The notes under the pieces were generated by a model that searched no databases, was not told where the DNA came from, and was given only the letters and a program-made list of their open reading frames with translations. 64,000 nt of DNA. Origin: Sneathiella aquimaris (GTDB lineage: Bacteria > Pseudomonadota > Alphaproteobacteria > Sneathiellales > Sneathiellaceae). This document shows, one piece after another, positions 33,531-44,522 of the stretch. Within the stretch, counting starts at the first letter, position 1. Every line of letters begins with the position of its first letter. Where the stretch lies: assembly GCF_026409565.1 (NCBI RefSeq), contig NZ_CP112881.1, positions 1,535,501 through 1,599,500 of the forward strand, written 5' to 3'. The translations under genes and the position numbers were made by a program.

Positions 33531-35462
33531 TTGGATTGCTTGGCAAATGGGTACGGTTTGGACTCAGTGAAACTGAAAAAAGAGCGCGCGTTAAATGACT
33601 TTGCCGAACTGGTCTCAGACTGGTTGTGGGAAATCGACGAAAATAATGTGCTCGTCTATTCCAACGGTCGCCTCGAAGAGGCAGTGGAGGCGCCGCACAA
33701 AATTTTTGTCGGTAAAAACCTCATCAGCATTCTGAGCCAATTTTATTTTCTCGAAAATTCCAGCGCCGAAGACGAGCTGCGTCAACTGGATACTTTGTTA
33801 AAAGCGAAAAAGTCTTTTTCCCTTCAAATGCTGACAATTAAAACAGAGGGGAATTCTCTTTTGTTGCTAGGGTTGAGGGCAATTCCTGTTCTTAACAAGG
33901 CTGGCGAAACAATCGGGTTTAGGGGATCCGGCCGTATCACCGAAGATGACAGACCCAACCGGCGTGCCGGAAATCAATTAAAAGTCCTGATGATGGCCGT
34001 GAACAAAACGCCGAACGGTGTGATGATTACGGATAAGGATGGCGCGATCAAATATATCAACCCGGGGTTTACAGAAATTACGGGCTATGGCTGGTCAGAA
34101 ACAATCGGGAAGACCCCGAATATTTTGAACTCCGGAAAAACTGAAGCGGGGACCTATGAAGATCTTTGGCAGACGATCCAATCCGGCGAAAGCTGGCAGG
34201 GAAACGTTTACAATCGCCGGAAGAACGGTGAATTGTTCTGGTGCCAGGAAACCATCACGCCCGTTATAGATAGAAAAGGTGTTATTTCAAATTACATTGC
34301 GATCCAGAAGGATGTAACGCACGAGGTAATGGCTCAACAGAAATTGCGCGAAAGCCAGGAAAGGTTCAAGGGGTTTACCGAAGCTGCCTCTGATTGGTAT
34401 TGGGAAACTGATTCAGATCTCCGCTTTTCATATATATCGGAATCGGCCTGCGATTATGCGGGAATGGATATCAGTGAAATGTTGGGTATGACGCGTCAGC
34501 AGCTTGTTACTCAATCCGAAGATATGGATTTCTGGCGGGGACATCTGGAAGATCTGGCGAACAGGCGGCCCTTCAAGGACTTTAGCTATACCTTTATCCG
34601 GCAAGACGGACAACGCCGGCGCTGGCAGATCTCTGGAAAGCCATATTATTCCGACGATGGGCGCTTTCTGGGTTATCGGGGTGTCGGTCAGGATATAACG
34701 GTCAGCACCGAGTTGGAAGCGCAGTTGCAGCAGTCTCAGAAGATGGAGGTTGTGGGCCATCTGACAGGCGGTGTCGCCCACGACTTTAACAACCTTCTTG
34801 GGATTATCATGGGGAATGCAGAGTTGCTGGCGGAACAGCTGGAGCAAGAAAAAGATTTTCGTAGCGAAAAACTAGAAAATATTGTCTATGCCGCGCAACG
34901 CGGTTCCAAGCTTATCAAGCAATTACTGGTTTTTGCCAGAAAAGACACGTTACACCCCACTATTCTTGATCTGGGATCTGAAATTGAACAGATGCTGGAC
35001 ATCTTGAAAACCAGTCTGGGCAGCACCATCGAGCTACGGTACACGTCGGATTCAGATCTGTGGCAGAGTTATGCGGACAGGGACCAGTTTGTAAATGCCC
35101 TGCTTAATCTGTGTATCAATGCCCGTGATGCCATGCAGGAAAAGGAACAGGGCCGGCTAACCCTGTCGCTTGAGAATGTTGCGCTTTCTGAAGGACAGAT
35201 GTCTCTGGGACTTCCGGCGGGCCATTATGTTTTGTTGGTGGTTAAAGATAATGGCTGCGGCATTAAAGAGGAAGACAAAGAAAAGGTCCTAACTCCGTTC
35301 TTTTCGACAAAGGAGACAGGTAAGGGAACAGGTCTGGGTCTGAGTATGGTTTATGGGTTTGCAAAAAAGTCGGACGGGGCCATATGGTTAGAGAGTACGG
35401 TCGGGGAAGGCACAGAAGTGTATATGTATTTACCCCGGCACACCATTAAGGTAGCGTCGTAA
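33531..35462 (+). CDS. Triple-PAS sensor histidine kinase
   Basis: A soluble 643-residue kinase without membrane segments. PAS domains lie at about 20-137, 150-270 ([21 protein letters not shown], then a PAC motif) and 280-395 ([16 protein letters not shown]). HisKA follows with the phosphorylated H417 in [14 protein letters not shown], then HATPase with N-box [20 protein letters not shown] and [18 protein letters not shown]. There is no receiver domain. The start is unusual: no ATG lies near the first PAS domain; TTG at 33531 has GGGGAG about 10 nt upstream, with GTG at 33567 as an alternative. No response regulator is adjacent. Input signal and target are unknown. Confidence 0.93.
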   Translation: MDCLANGYGLDSVKLKKERALNDFAELVSDWLWEIDENNVLVYSNGRLEEAVEAPHKIFVGKNLISILSQFYFLENSSAEDELRQLDTLLKAKKSFSLQMLTIKTEGNSLLLLGLRAIPVLNKAGETIGFRGSGRITEDDRPNRRAGNQLKVLMMAVNKTPNGVMITDKDGAIKYINPGFTEITGYGWSETIGKTPNILNSGKTEAGTYEDLWQTIQSGESWQGNVYNRRKNGELFWCQETITPVIDRKGVISNYIAIQKDVTHEVMAQQKLRESQERFKGFTEAASDWYWETDSDLRFSYISESACDYAGMDISEMLGMTRQQLVTQSEDMDFWRGHLEDLANRRPFKDFSYTFIRQDGQRRRWQISGKPYYSDDGRFLGYRGVGQDITVSTELEAQLQQSQKMEVVGHLTGGVAHDFNNLLGIIMGNAELLAEQLEQEKDFRSEKLENIVYAAQRGSKLIKQLLVFARKDTLHPTILDLGSEIEQMLDILKTSLGSTIELRYTSDSDLWQSYADRDQFVNALLNLCINARDAMQEKEQGRLTLSLENVALSEGQMSLGLPAGHYVLLVVKDNGCGIKEEDKEKVLTPFFSTKETGKGTGLGLSMVYGFAKKSDGAIWLESTVGEGTEVYMYLPRHTIKVAS

Positions 35463-35506
35463 AGAAGTTCATAAAAAATCGTCACGTAACCTCTGTTGCA
35501 AGAGAA

Positions 35507-35821
35507 ATGGATACACTCATGGATTTGCGTTTATGTTTTGAAAATAAAGCCGGTATCCGAATAGATGAGGCTTCAGTTTTTCGGCATTATGCTGAAAATT
35601 ACCTGAACGGCTTTAATGTGGAGTGGGGGGGCTCGATCAGCATCCCGCACAAGGATACGAAAACCAGCCCGATGGAGCCTTTGTGGCAGTATTTTATCCG
35701 CAATGCCAGTCAGGCCTGCAAAGACTATTTGCGGGAATATTTGGACCGGAACCCGATGGCCGGATATTTTGTACATGTTTATGAAGTTGATAAAGGCGTG
35801 CGGGATAACAAAATTCACTAA
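35507..35821 (+). CDS. Hypothetical protein, 104 residues
   Basis: I recognise no family. The soluble protein starts MDTLMDLRLCFENKAGIRIDEASVFRHYAENYLNGF and ends VHVYEVDKGVRDNKIH. It lies 44 nt behind the histidine kinase gene on the same strand, so the two could be cotranscribed, but nothing shows a functional link. The ATG at 35507 or at 35519 may be the start. It converges with the pentapeptide gene, 45 nt away. Confidence 0.65.
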   Translation: MDTLMDLRLCFENKAGIRIDEASVFRHYAENYLNGFNVEWGGSISIPHKDTKTSPMEPLWQYFIRNASQACKDYLREYLDRNPMAGYFVHVYEVDKGVRDNKIH

Positions 35822-35866
35822 AATGGCCGAATGGCCGGATCTGGAGTGCTTAGAGGCCAGATGTTA

Positions 35867-37132
35867 TTATTTGGCGTCGAATTTGGCGCCCTCGATATCA
35901 GCGCCTGTTAAAATCGCCCCGGAAAGATCAGCCCCAATAAAATTGGCATCGATCAGGTTTGCCTCTGTTAAATCGGCGTTCTTTAGGTTCGCCCCTTTAA
36001 AAATCGCGGCTGTCAGATTTGCAGGCCATTTTTTGCCCAGCGGGACCCCTTTGTGATCTTTGAGATCAACTGCAGTGATCAGGGCGCCTGTCAGATTGGC
36101 TTTTGTAAGGTCCGAACGAGAAAGATTGACGCCTTCCATTACTGTCTGGGATAAATTGATACCTTCCAGTTTGCAGCTGGACATATCCGTCATGACCATT
36201 TGTGAGCCTTTCAGGTTCGCTTTCCGAAGATCTGCCCCTTTCATATTGGCACCACTCAGCGCGCATTCGCTGAGGTCCATATTGGACAGGTCCATGTTCA
36301 TCAAGTTCGCCCGTTCTCCTTGACTGCCATTTGATGCAACCCAGACAAAATGTTTCTCCAGAATGGTTTGCAGGCTGGGAGGCAACGGGGCAGAGGCCTG
36401 TTCTTCTTCTTGCCCTGCTGAAATAGATTTGGCCTTGGAGAGGTCTACGCCGTCCAGATTAACACCTTTGAGAGTTGCATTGGAAAAATCTACACCGTCA
36501 ATATTGGCACCGGCCAGGTTGGCATTGGTCAGGTCGGCGCCATTCAGATTAGAATTTTCCAAATTGCAGCCAGACATATCAGAGCCGATCAATCCTGCAT
36601 TTTCCAGAACCGAGTTTGACAAGTTTGCTCCAGAGAGCTGTGAATAGGATAAATTTGCGTTTGCCAAAGAGGCCCCCGCCAGATTTGCACCAGTCAGATT
36701 TGCTTTTTCGGCAATAACGTCTTCCATATCAGAATCGCTTAGGTCCGAAGACCCAAAAGTGACAGTACGACCACCCGCCAAAATCATGGACCCACCGCGA
36801 AAGTCAGCTTCCTGCAAATTGGCACCATTTAGTCTGGCGCCTTTCAGTTCAGCGCCTCTTAAGTCAGCACGGATAAGAAGAGCATTCGTCAGATCGGCTT
36901 TTGTCAGATCAACAGCGAAGAGATCGGCGGAAATGAGATTGGCGCCCCGCAAGATTGCGCGAGAGAGGCGACAGCCAGAGAGAATTGACTTCTGTAACTT
37001 GGCGTTTTCGAAATTAGCCCCTGAAAAATCCTGCTGATTAAATGATGCCTGCTTTCCATCCTTCGAATTTCGAAGCCACTTCGCATGCAGTTCCAGCATT
37101 GTCATAATTTCATTCGGCGTCAAAGACGTCAT
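35867..37132 (-). CDS. Pentapeptide-repeat protein with duplicated module
   Basis: A 421-residue protein built almost wholly of A(D/N)LXX repeats, which fold into a right-handed quadrilateral beta-helix. Two repeat blocks, about 35-235 and 270-415, are separated by a Ser/Gln/Glu-rich linker. Each block is preceded by a related non-repeat segment of the form L-x-x-H-x-x-W-(L/V) then G-x-x-x-x-A-(S/N)-(F/L), so the gene arose by internal duplication. GAGGG about 6 nt upstream supports the ATG at 37132 over the one at 37147. There is no signal peptide. Some pentapeptide proteins protect gyrase, but most have unknown roles; I assign none. Confidence 0.93.
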   Translation of the reverse strand: MTSLTPNEIMTMLELHAKWLRNSKDGKQASFNQQDFSGANFENAKLQKSILSGCRLSRAILRGANLISADLFAVDLTKADLTNALLIRADLRGAELKGARLNGANLQEADFRGGSMILAGGRTVTFGSSDLSDSDMEDVIAEKANLTGANLAGASLANANLSYSQLSGANLSNSVLENAGLIGSDMSGCNLENSNLNGADLTNANLAGANIDGVDFSNATLKGVNLDGVDLSKAKSISAGQEEEQASAPLPPSLQTILEKHFVWVASNGSQGERANLMNMDLSNMDLSECALSGANMKGADLRKANLKGSQMVMTDMSSCKLEGINLSQTVMEGVNLSRSDLTKANLTGALITAVDLKDHKGVPLGKKWPANLTAAIFKGANLKNADLTEANLIDANFIGADLSGAILTGADIEGAKFDAK

Positions 37133-37296
37133 TGTACCCTCTAACATTTTTATCCAATTTTAGGACAATAGAGACATATTCCTAAACTGAATAGGAAACA
37201 TTTCTCTACAATTTTAGTATTAAGGAAGCAAAGTTAATAGTTCGTTTCCTATCAGGGGGTAAAAACCTTTATCACTGTATTTTTTTGGAGCTACAA

Positions 37297-37551
37297 ATGG
37301 AAATTACACAAAATCAAGTAGACTCTCTTCAGGAGTGGATTGAAGATCGAAAAGCGGCCTATTTGAAAAAGGGATTTTACCTGGCCGCAAATATCGGTGT
37401 TGAGAGCTTGCAGGAATTTAAAGACGGCGGCGGTTTGTCCGATGAAGACAAAGCAAAAAGCCTCGCAGAAATAAAGGCAGAACTCGATCTTGCAGAGGAT
37501 TTTTTCAAGGAAGCCAGACAGATTCTATTTGCCGGACGTCAAGGTGGGTAG
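37297..37551 (+). CDS. Hypothetical protein, 84 residues, helical
   Basis: A small, acidic, soluble, mostly helical protein (VDSLQEWIEDRKAAYLKKGFYLAANIG, then a Lys/Glu-rich second helix). I recognise no family. The start is the ATG at 37297, 6 nt after GGAG; the upstream in-frame TTG is not needed. It is divergent from the pentapeptide gene, and 8 nt separate its end from the converging membrane-protein gene. Confidence 0.72.
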   Translation: MEITQNQVDSLQEWIEDRKAAYLKKGFYLAANIGVESLQEFKDGGGLSDEDKAKSLAEIKAELDLAEDFFKEARQILFAGRQGG

Positions 37552-37559
37552 TCCCTTTA

Positions 37560-38414
37560 TTATGGTGTTTCGCGTCTGATCCGTTTGAACAGCGAATACA
37601 TATACAAAAAGAAGAAAAGCCCGAAATAATACTCTTGAGGCTCGCTAAATCGAATGTCAAATGGGGCGGGTAGGGCCAAATCAAATGCCTGCCTGACACG
37701 CTCTGTATTTTTAATGAGCAGGCCAATAACAGCGGTTGGCAGACATATGTAGGTCGGCCAGATCCAGTACCAGATGGTTCTGTCCTGAATGGTCCGTTTT
37801 CGCCCTTTATACAGGACAGTCAATGGAATGATTATTCCGCCAATAATCGTCCAGGCTTCCACCAGAATTTTTGGCTTTTGATCAAACCAGTGGTTTGTGT
37901 TGTGGATGTTGGTTTCTCCGCGGGGATGATCCTCAAAAATACCATCGGCGGCCCAGCCAAACCAATGCTGACCCCAGCTTGCTTCTTCCCCCATAAAATA
38001 AAAGCAGCCTAACGTATTCAAGAGGATCCAGCCGGTTAGGAACGGGTTGTTGAGAGATTTGGCTTTCACCAAGGAGGCAACGCCGAACAAAACGGCGGGA
38101 AACAATAGAAGGACGGTTCCGTTCTCCACAAGGCCAAGTTCCCCCTCGACATAGGCAAAGTAGAAATCGGGATGCGTAATCCGGGTAAGCAGGCTGATTG
38201 CAATCATAACAGGCGGAAAAACAGCCATAACAACCATGATGGCTCGCCCACGGTTTTTTGGTGCGCCAGAGAAAGGTTGTTTTTTGATGAAGTAAACGTG
38301 CTCACGGTTTATCCCTGTACGCTTTTGAAGGTATTCGTTTTTCAAAAACCTACAGTTTAATAAACAAGCTGTCACATAAATTTCAGGACTTGGAGAAACG
38401 GCAAGGGGATGCAC
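37560..38414 (-). CDS. Integral membrane protein with GEE-SWGQ and N-HN motifs
   Basis: An uncharacterised 284-residue protein with about six hydrophobic segments from residue 57 on. Two conserved-looking motifs are GEEASWGQHWFGW (about 142-154) and ETNIHNTNHWF (about 167-177); I have seen the general pattern in unnamed bacterial and archaeal membrane proteins, so this is a family of unknown function. Position of charged Glu and His residues at a membrane edge hints at metal binding, which is speculation. The GTG at 38414 overlaps the PilZ stop by 1 nt (TAGTG), suggesting coupling; a shorter form starting at a downstream TTG or at the ATG near residue 60 cannot be excluded. Confidence 0.75.
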   Translation of the reverse strand: MHPLAVSPSPEIYVTACLLNCRFLKNEYLQKRTGINREHVYFIKKQPFSGAPKNRGRAIMVVMAVFPPVMIAISLLTRITHPDFYFAYVEGELGLVENGTVLLLFPAVLFGVASLVKAKSLNNPFLTGWILLNTLGCFYFMGEEASWGQHWFGWAADGIFEDHPRGETNIHNTNHWFDQKPKILVEAWTIIGGIIIPLTVLYKGRKRTIQDRTIWYWIWPTYICLPTAVIGLLIKNTERVRQAFDLALPAPFDIRFSEPQEYYFGLFFFLYMYSLFKRIRRETP

Positions 38415-38752
38415 TACGCCGTTTCAGCGTCGTTTTCCAGACGCTTTTGAGCGACGATTTGAGTGATCTGCTCAATAAACCTTTTTTCCTTTTCTTCAGA
38501 CAATTCAAATTTTACGCCGACGCCGTCTTTCATCTGCCGAACGACTTTTGCCGGAACAATACCCAGATTTTCAATATTCACGGTGATGCGGGTATTATCC
38601 ATCAAGCTTACATCCATCCGAATACCGGCTCCCCCAGCCGAGATATTCAGAATACGACCCGGAAATTCATTTTCACCCGTTTCCACCGTCGCAGCGTTAG
38701 AGATCAAAACACGCCGATGTTCTCTTCGGTTGTCTGTTTTTTCTAGTGACAT
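38414..38752 (-). CDS. PilZ domain protein
   Basis: A 112-residue single PilZ domain, a cyclic-di-GMP receptor. The two binding motifs are present: RREHRR at about residues 9-14 (RxxxR) and NISAGGAGI (the D/NxSxxG motif) at about 34-42. Residues near the end form a helical tail (EKEKRFIEQITQIVAQKR). AGGGGAAAG about 6-9 nt upstream sets the ATG at 38752; the upstream frame to 38791 is not needed. It is coupled to the following membrane-protein gene, which suggests the latter is its partner. Confidence 0.9.
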   Translation of the reverse strand: MSLEKTDNRREHRRVLISNAATVETGENEFPGRILNISAGGAGIRMDVSLMDNTRITVNIENLGIVPAKVVRQMKDGVGVKFELSEEKEKRFIEQITQIVAQKRLENDAETA

Positions 38753-38985
38753 TAACTTTCCCCTCGTAAAGTTAAAAAGGATCGACAGCAATATCGATCA
38801 ATGAACGTCAGAAGAATTTTGACTAAAATAGTTAAAAACAAGTTTGCATTCGCGTAAAAAGCGGCGAATTGCAGAAATACTTTGCCAGCTTGTTAAGAGT
38901 TTGTTTAGAATGAAGCGATATTTTTCCTAATATGCCCGGTTTTGGGTTCGGTTGCGCGGCGAAAGCCGCCAAAGAGGAAAAAACA

Positions 38986-39246
38986 ATGCAGCAGGCTGAA
39001 CTAAGATCTCTCGTCGATGGCTTGAAAGCGGATATTTCCAAGCCCGCTAAACTCGACAGAAAAACTGTCGCAGATCGTGCAAATATGGCTAATTTGGCCG
39101 CACTTGAAATGCTGACAGAAACGGTTGCCGAAAAAAATACGATGCCTTTCAAGGATAAGGCCAGCGATTTACATTCTCTGTCAAAAGAACTTGGCGAAAT
39201 TACAGGCTTCATTGAAGAGCTGGGCGAACGATCAAAAAACGCCTGA
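38986..39246 (+). CDS. Hypothetical protein, 86 residues
   Basis: A small soluble protein, Lys/Glu-rich and probably fully alpha-helical (MQQAELRSLVDGLKADISKPAKLDRKTVADR, then LAALEMLTETVAEK and a final helix). I recognise no family. The start is ATG 38986 with GAGG about 9 nt upstream; the ATG at 38932 gives an odd Gly/Phe/Cys N terminus and no such site. A strong terminator directly follows. It stands alone between convergent and divergent neighbours. Confidence 0.78.
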   Translation: MQQAELRSLVDGLKADISKPAKLDRKTVADRANMANLAALEMLTETVAEKNTMPFKDKASDLHSLSKELGEITGFIEELGERSKNA

Positions 39247-39270
39247 CTGTATAATCGTCTGTCCCACAGT

Positions 39271-39294
39271 AACGGCCCTTCGGGCCGTTTTTTT
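39271..39294 (+). terminator. Rho-independent terminator
   Basis: An 8-bp stem AACGGCCC (39271-39278) with GGGCCGTT (39282-39289), 3-nt loop, then a U-run. It ends the small helical protein gene. Confidence 0.92.
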
Positions 39295-39371
39295 GTGCCC
39301 AATTGGGTATAAACAGATGGGGACCTGTAACACAGGAATGGCTAAAGAATATCGATTAATACAGAAGAGAG

Positions 39372-39445
39372 TGGCTGGGGAACCTGGACTCGAACCAGGA
39401 TTGACGGAGTCAGAGTCCGTTGTCCTACCATTAGACGATTCCCCA
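39372..39445 (-). tRNA. tRNA-Gln (anticodon CUG)
   Basis: A 74-nt gene on the minus strand with encoded CCA (39374-39372). The acceptor stem is 39445-39439 with 39382-39376; the anticodon stem ACGGA/TCCGT flanks a loop with CTG at 39413-39411; and the T-arm contains TTCGAGT. The 5' U start and anticodon identify glutamine. Confidence 0.97.
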
Positions 39446-39626
39446 CCAGAAATGTTGTTCGACTGGCGTCGGTAGGCCGGTCTGATACCAAGTCGGGCAA
39501 ACCTTGTCAACAAACTATGAAAAAGTTTTTGAAATAAAATATTTCTGAAAATTTGATTGGAAACTGTTACTCTACGGAAAATTGGCCTGTAGGCCCGGAA
39601 ATCATGCTCGTGGAGGGCAAATTTGA

Positions 39627-40736
39627 GTGACAGTGAACGATAGTCCAAGGAGTGGGCGCGATAACCGTAGGAGATTCCGGAAGAAACCAAGATTCCAAGC
39701 AGCAAAATCAAAAGGCAGATGGTCCCATACTTATGGGGCCGTGGATCTTGGGACCAATAATTGCCGGTTACTGGTGGCAAAGCCAGAGGCGGGAAGTTTT
39801 CGTGTCGTTGACAGTTTTTCACGGATCGTAAGACTGGGGGAGGGCGTTAGCCGGACCGGTCTATTGTCCTCAGGCGCTATGGATAGAACTGTTGAGGCCT
39901 TGCAGATCTGTGCTGACAAAATGCAACGTCAGGGCGTTTCCCGTATGCGATGTGTTGCGACGGAAGTATGCCGGCAGGCGGAAAACAGTACCGAATTTCT
40001 CGACCGCGTGAAAACTGAAGTTGGTATAGAGCTCGACATTATCACCACCGAGGAAGAGGCGGGGCTTGCCGTTGACGGCTGTTCTCCTCTTTTGGATCAC
40101 CGCAACAAAAATGCGTTGGTTTTTGATATTGGCGGAGGAAGTACTGAACTGGTTTGGCTGCGCCTTCGGAACCGGCAGAGAACAGAAGTCCTTGGCTGGA
40201 CCTCTATTCCCTATGGCGTGGTTTCGCTGACGGAACGACATGGCGGGGTCACCCTGTCAGGGGATGCCTATCAGAATATGATCGCGGATGTGACAGAACA
40301 TATTGCTCGGTTTGAAGAACAGCATGGGATTGCAGACTTTATTCGTCAAGGGCAAGTCCAGATGCTGGGAACCTCTGGGACGGTCACGACACTTGCCGGG
40401 GTGCATTTTGGTCTGAAGCGATATAATCGTCGCCGGGTGGATGGGGCTTGGCTGCATACGTCCAAGATGATTGAAATATGCGAACGGCTGGCAAACAGCA
40501 ATTATGATGACAGGGTCCAGGAGCCTTGCATCGGTGAAGAACGGGCAGATCTGGTGGTGTCGGGATGTGCGATTGTACAAGCGATGCATAACCAGTGGCC
40601 CATCCGAAAATTACGGGTTGCGGACCGGGGTGTTAGAGAAGGCCTTTTGGTTGGTTTGATGAAAGAAGCCGATCGGGAGCAGGACACCGCCGACAAAGTA
40701 GCACAAAAGACGAATTTGAGTAAGGTAGAGACATGA
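39627..40736 (+). CDS. Ppx/GppA family phosphatase
   Basis: Exopolyphosphatase or pppGpp phosphatase of the actin-like ASKHA fold, 369 residues. The first 30 residues are a basic tail (RRRFRKKPRFQAAKSKGR). The phosphate-binding motifs are AVDLGTNNCRLLVAK at about 38-52 and VFDIGGGSTELVWL at about 165-178; the catalytic Glu lies in TTEEEAGLAV near 142. GTSGTVTTLAGV follows. It is the short type without a C-terminal HD domain. GGAGGG about 9 nt upstream supports GTG 39627. It overlaps rlmE by 4 nt. Confidence 0.92.
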   Translation: MTVNDSPRSGRDNRRRFRKKPRFQAAKSKGRWSHTYGAVDLGTNNCRLLVAKPEAGSFRVVDSFSRIVRLGEGVSRTGLLSSGAMDRTVEALQICADKMQRQGVSRMRCVATEVCRQAENSTEFLDRVKTEVGIELDIITTEEEAGLAVDGCSPLLDHRNKNALVFDIGGGSTELVWLRLRNRQRTEVLGWTSIPYGVVSLTERHGGVTLSGDAYQNMIADVTEHIARFEEQHGIADFIRQGQVQMLGTSGTVTTLAGVHFGLKRYNRRRVDGAWLHTSKMIEICERLANSNYDDRVQEPCIGEERADLVVSGCAIVQAMHNQWPIRKLRVADRGVREGLLVGLMKEADREQDTADKVAQKTNLSKVET

Positions 40737-41455
40737 GTGGATCAGGCGGAAAAAAGAAGAAGGGGCCGGGTAGTACCGAAACGACCGGGCGCTTGCTTCA
40801 TACAAAGGTAAAGTCCGCACGCGGCCGAAAATATTCGTCCAAACTTTGGTTGGAGCGGCAACTTAACGATCCTTATGTGATCGAAGCCCGTACCCGGGGC
40901 TTGCGGTCTCGTGCAGCGTTTAAATTTATGCAGCTCGATGATCGGTATAAATTGCTGAAGTCAGGAGACACCGTCGTCGATCTTGGTGCAGCGCCCGGCG
41001 GCTGGACGCAAATCGCGATCGACCGGGTTGGCTCGGATAAAGGAAAAGGGCAGGTGTTGGCTGTTGATATCCTTGAGATGGAGCCCATTCAGGGTGCGCA
41101 GGTCATGCAGCTCGATTTCACAGAAGACGACGCTGATGTGAAGGTGAAGAATGCTCTGGGCGGGCCGGTAAATGCAGTGATCTCTGACATGGCGGCGCCG
41201 ACAACAGGCCACCGTCAAACGGATCATCTGCGCATCGTGTATATGGTTGAGCTGGCCCTTGCTTTTGCAGAAGACGTTCTTGCCCCTGGCGGGATCTTCG
41301 TTGCGAAGGTTTTAAAAGGCGGGACGGAAAACGCGTTGCTGGAACAATTGAAACGAAATTTCTCGACTGTACGTCATGCAAAACCAGATGCCAGCAGACC
41401 GGATTCGGCAGAAGCCTATGTGGTTGCTACCGGCTTCCGAGGTGAAAAGTCCTGA
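40733..41455 (+). CDS. rlmE: 23S rRNA 2'-O-ribose U2552 methyltransferase
   Basis: Methylates U2552 in the A-loop of 23S rRNA (FtsJ/RrmJ). The 240-residue protein has the K of SRAAFKFMQLDDRY at about 63, SAM-binding VDLGAAPGGWTQIAIDRVG at about 82-100, ISDMAAPTTGHRQTDH with the catalytic Asp, and VAKVLKGGTENALL with the second catalytic Lys. The N terminus is a Lys/Gly-rich extension of about 30 residues. It overlaps the Ppx/GppA gene by ATGA, so both are cotranslated, a common alphaproteobacterial pair. Confidence 0.96.
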   Translation: MSGSGGKKKKGPGSTETTGRLLHTKVKSARGRKYSSKLWLERQLNDPYVIEARTRGLRSRAAFKFMQLDDRYKLLKSGDTVVDLGAAPGGWTQIAIDRVGSDKGKGQVLAVDILEMEPIQGAQVMQLDFTEDDADVKVKNALGGPVNAVISDMAAPTTGHRQTDHLRIVYMVELALAFAEDVLAPGGIFVAKVLKGGTENALLEQLKRNFSTVRHAKPDASRPDSAEAYVVATGFRGEKS

Positions 41456-41534
41456 CTGTATTATGGCGCACCTTATTTAATTACGTGGTGCGGCCTGTAT
41501 GGATCGTGATTGTTTCGCGTTTTCCTCTTGTTTT

Positions 41535-41570
41535 AGGGGGCTGCAAAAAAAATGCGGCTCCCCTTTTTTT
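41535..41570 (+). terminator. Rho-independent terminator after rlmE
   Basis: AGGGGGCTGCA pairs with TGCGGCTCCCCT (one bulge, one G-U) around an A-rich loop, followed by seven T. It ends the ppx-rlmE unit before guaB. Confidence 0.75.
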
Positions 41571-41601
41571 AGACTAGGAATTTAAAAAACTGCCGTTATG
41601 A

Positions 41602-43089
<1,488 letters not shown>

Positions 43090-43100
43090 GAACAAATAGT

Positions 43101-44408
43101 ATGAAATCATCTGCCCGGCTGTCAGCCGTCATCGAAATTCTGGATCAGTGGCATGCTGAACCCGGGCCGGTGGAACATAGAATTCGAAATTATTTTCGGA
43201 CCCGTCGGTATGCGGGATCGAAAGACCGGCGCTGGGTAACTGAATTTATCTTCAGTTATTTTCGGCGTCAGGGTGAAATCCGCTGGTTGTCGGCGCAGTC
43301 TGGCTTGAGCAATGACAGTCGCCTGCAATGTTGTTTAGCGCAGCTTTTGTTCAGTGGTGCGGATATTGCTGATTTCGAGGCAGAGTTTCTGGATGGCCCA
43401 CATGTTCAGGAGCCGCTCTCGGACGACGAAAGAGAGGGCCTTCTGTCTGCCTGTTCGCGAAACGCTGACGAGATGCCTGATTGGGCCGTTGGCAATATGC
43501 CGGAATGGATTTTGGAATTGCTGACGGATCAGTATGGTGAGGACGCTGCTGATCTTGTTTTACGTTTTCAAGAGCGGTCACCCCTCACAGTGCGGGTCAA
43601 TAGCCTGCAAACAGATGTGGATCGGGTTATCGAACTTTTGGCGGCGGACGATATCGAGGCGGCACGCACAGAATACTCCCCGGTGGCTCTAACAGTCCCA
43701 ACAAATGTTCGGCTTCAGCAAACAGCCGTTTTTGAAAAAGGCTTGATTGAAATACAGGATGAAGCCGCGCAGGTTGCATCACTGCTGACAGATGCCAAGG
43801 CGGGTCAGACCGTTGTTGATTATTGTGCGGGGGCTGGCGGAAAATCGCTGGCGATTGCGGCGCAAATGACCAATCAGGGGCAGATTTTTGCGTTTGATAT
43901 CAGCGAACGCAGAATGAAGGATATAGCGCTTCGAAAGCGGCGCGCCCAAGTCGATATCATCGAAGCCTCGTGCCTGCAGCAATCCGAAAAGGACGAGGAA
44001 ATTTTTGACCGCTTAGGCTTGTCGGCAGATCGGGTATTTGTCGATGCACCCTGCAGTGGTTCGGGAACCTGGCGACGGCAGCCGGACCAAAAATGGTCCT
44101 TTAGCCAGGAAGCACTGGATGATTTGATAAGTGTACAACGGGATGTCCTGTCACAGGCAAGACGGCTTGTCGCTGTTGGGGGACGGCTGATTTATGCCAC
44201 ATGTTCTGTTTTTCAGTCTGAAAATGAGGCCCAGGTGAGCGCATTTCTGGAACGAAATCCTGATTTTGTGCGTGTGCCGGTTGCTGATATTTGGAAAGAG
44301 TGTGGTTTAAGCGGCGACTATTCAGGAGATTTCCTGGCCTTTCGTCCAACTGACGGCGGTCCTGACGGTTTCTTCGCTGCGGTGCTGGAGCGGCAATCAG
44401 CGTCTTAG
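43101..44408 (+). CDS. RsmB-family 16S rRNA m5C methyltransferase
   Basis: A 435-residue SAM-dependent RNA cytosine-5 methyltransferase. Residues about 1-150 form an N-terminal helical NusB-like region; the methylase core is from about 170: VVDYCAGAGGKSLAIAAQM, FAFDISERRMKDI, then the catalytic-pair motifs DAPCSGSGTWRRQPD (motif IV) and YATCSVFQSENEAQV (motif VI), both cysteines present. RsmB acts at C967; with NusB fusion and family alone, the exact target position is inferred. It follows guaB by 11 nt and has AGGAAC in front. Confidence 0.9.
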   Translation: MKSSARLSAVIEILDQWHAEPGPVEHRIRNYFRTRRYAGSKDRRWVTEFIFSYFRRQGEIRWLSAQSGLSNDSRLQCCLAQLLFSGADIADFEAEFLDGPHVQEPLSDDEREGLLSACSRNADEMPDWAVGNMPEWILELLTDQYGEDAADLVLRFQERSPLTVRVNSLQTDVDRVIELLAADDIEAARTEYSPVALTVPTNVRLQQTAVFEKGLIEIQDEAAQVASLLTDAKAGQTVVDYCAGAGGKSLAIAAQMTNQGQIFAFDISERRMKDIALRKRRAQVDIIEASCLQQSEKDEEIFDRLGLSADRVFVDAPCSGSGTWRRQPDQKWSFSQEALDDLISVQRDVLSQARRLVAVGGRLIYATCSVFQSENEAQVSAFLERNPDFVRVPVADIWKECGLSGDYSGDFLAFRPTDGGPDGFFAAVLERQSAS

Positions 44409-44522
44409 ATACCAAAAGACGCTGCGTAAACATGTGACTGGACGCACAACTGTTCATAATCAGCTGGTCATCTATTTTAGAAGTCTTTTATACTCGTTCC
44501 GAAAAACATGATGGGGTGTGCT

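Noticed and set aside
35616-36056. A 146-codon plus-strand frame opposite the pentapeptide gene
   Set aside because: It mirrors the five-residue repeat of the real gene on the other strand and therefore looks repetitive by accident.
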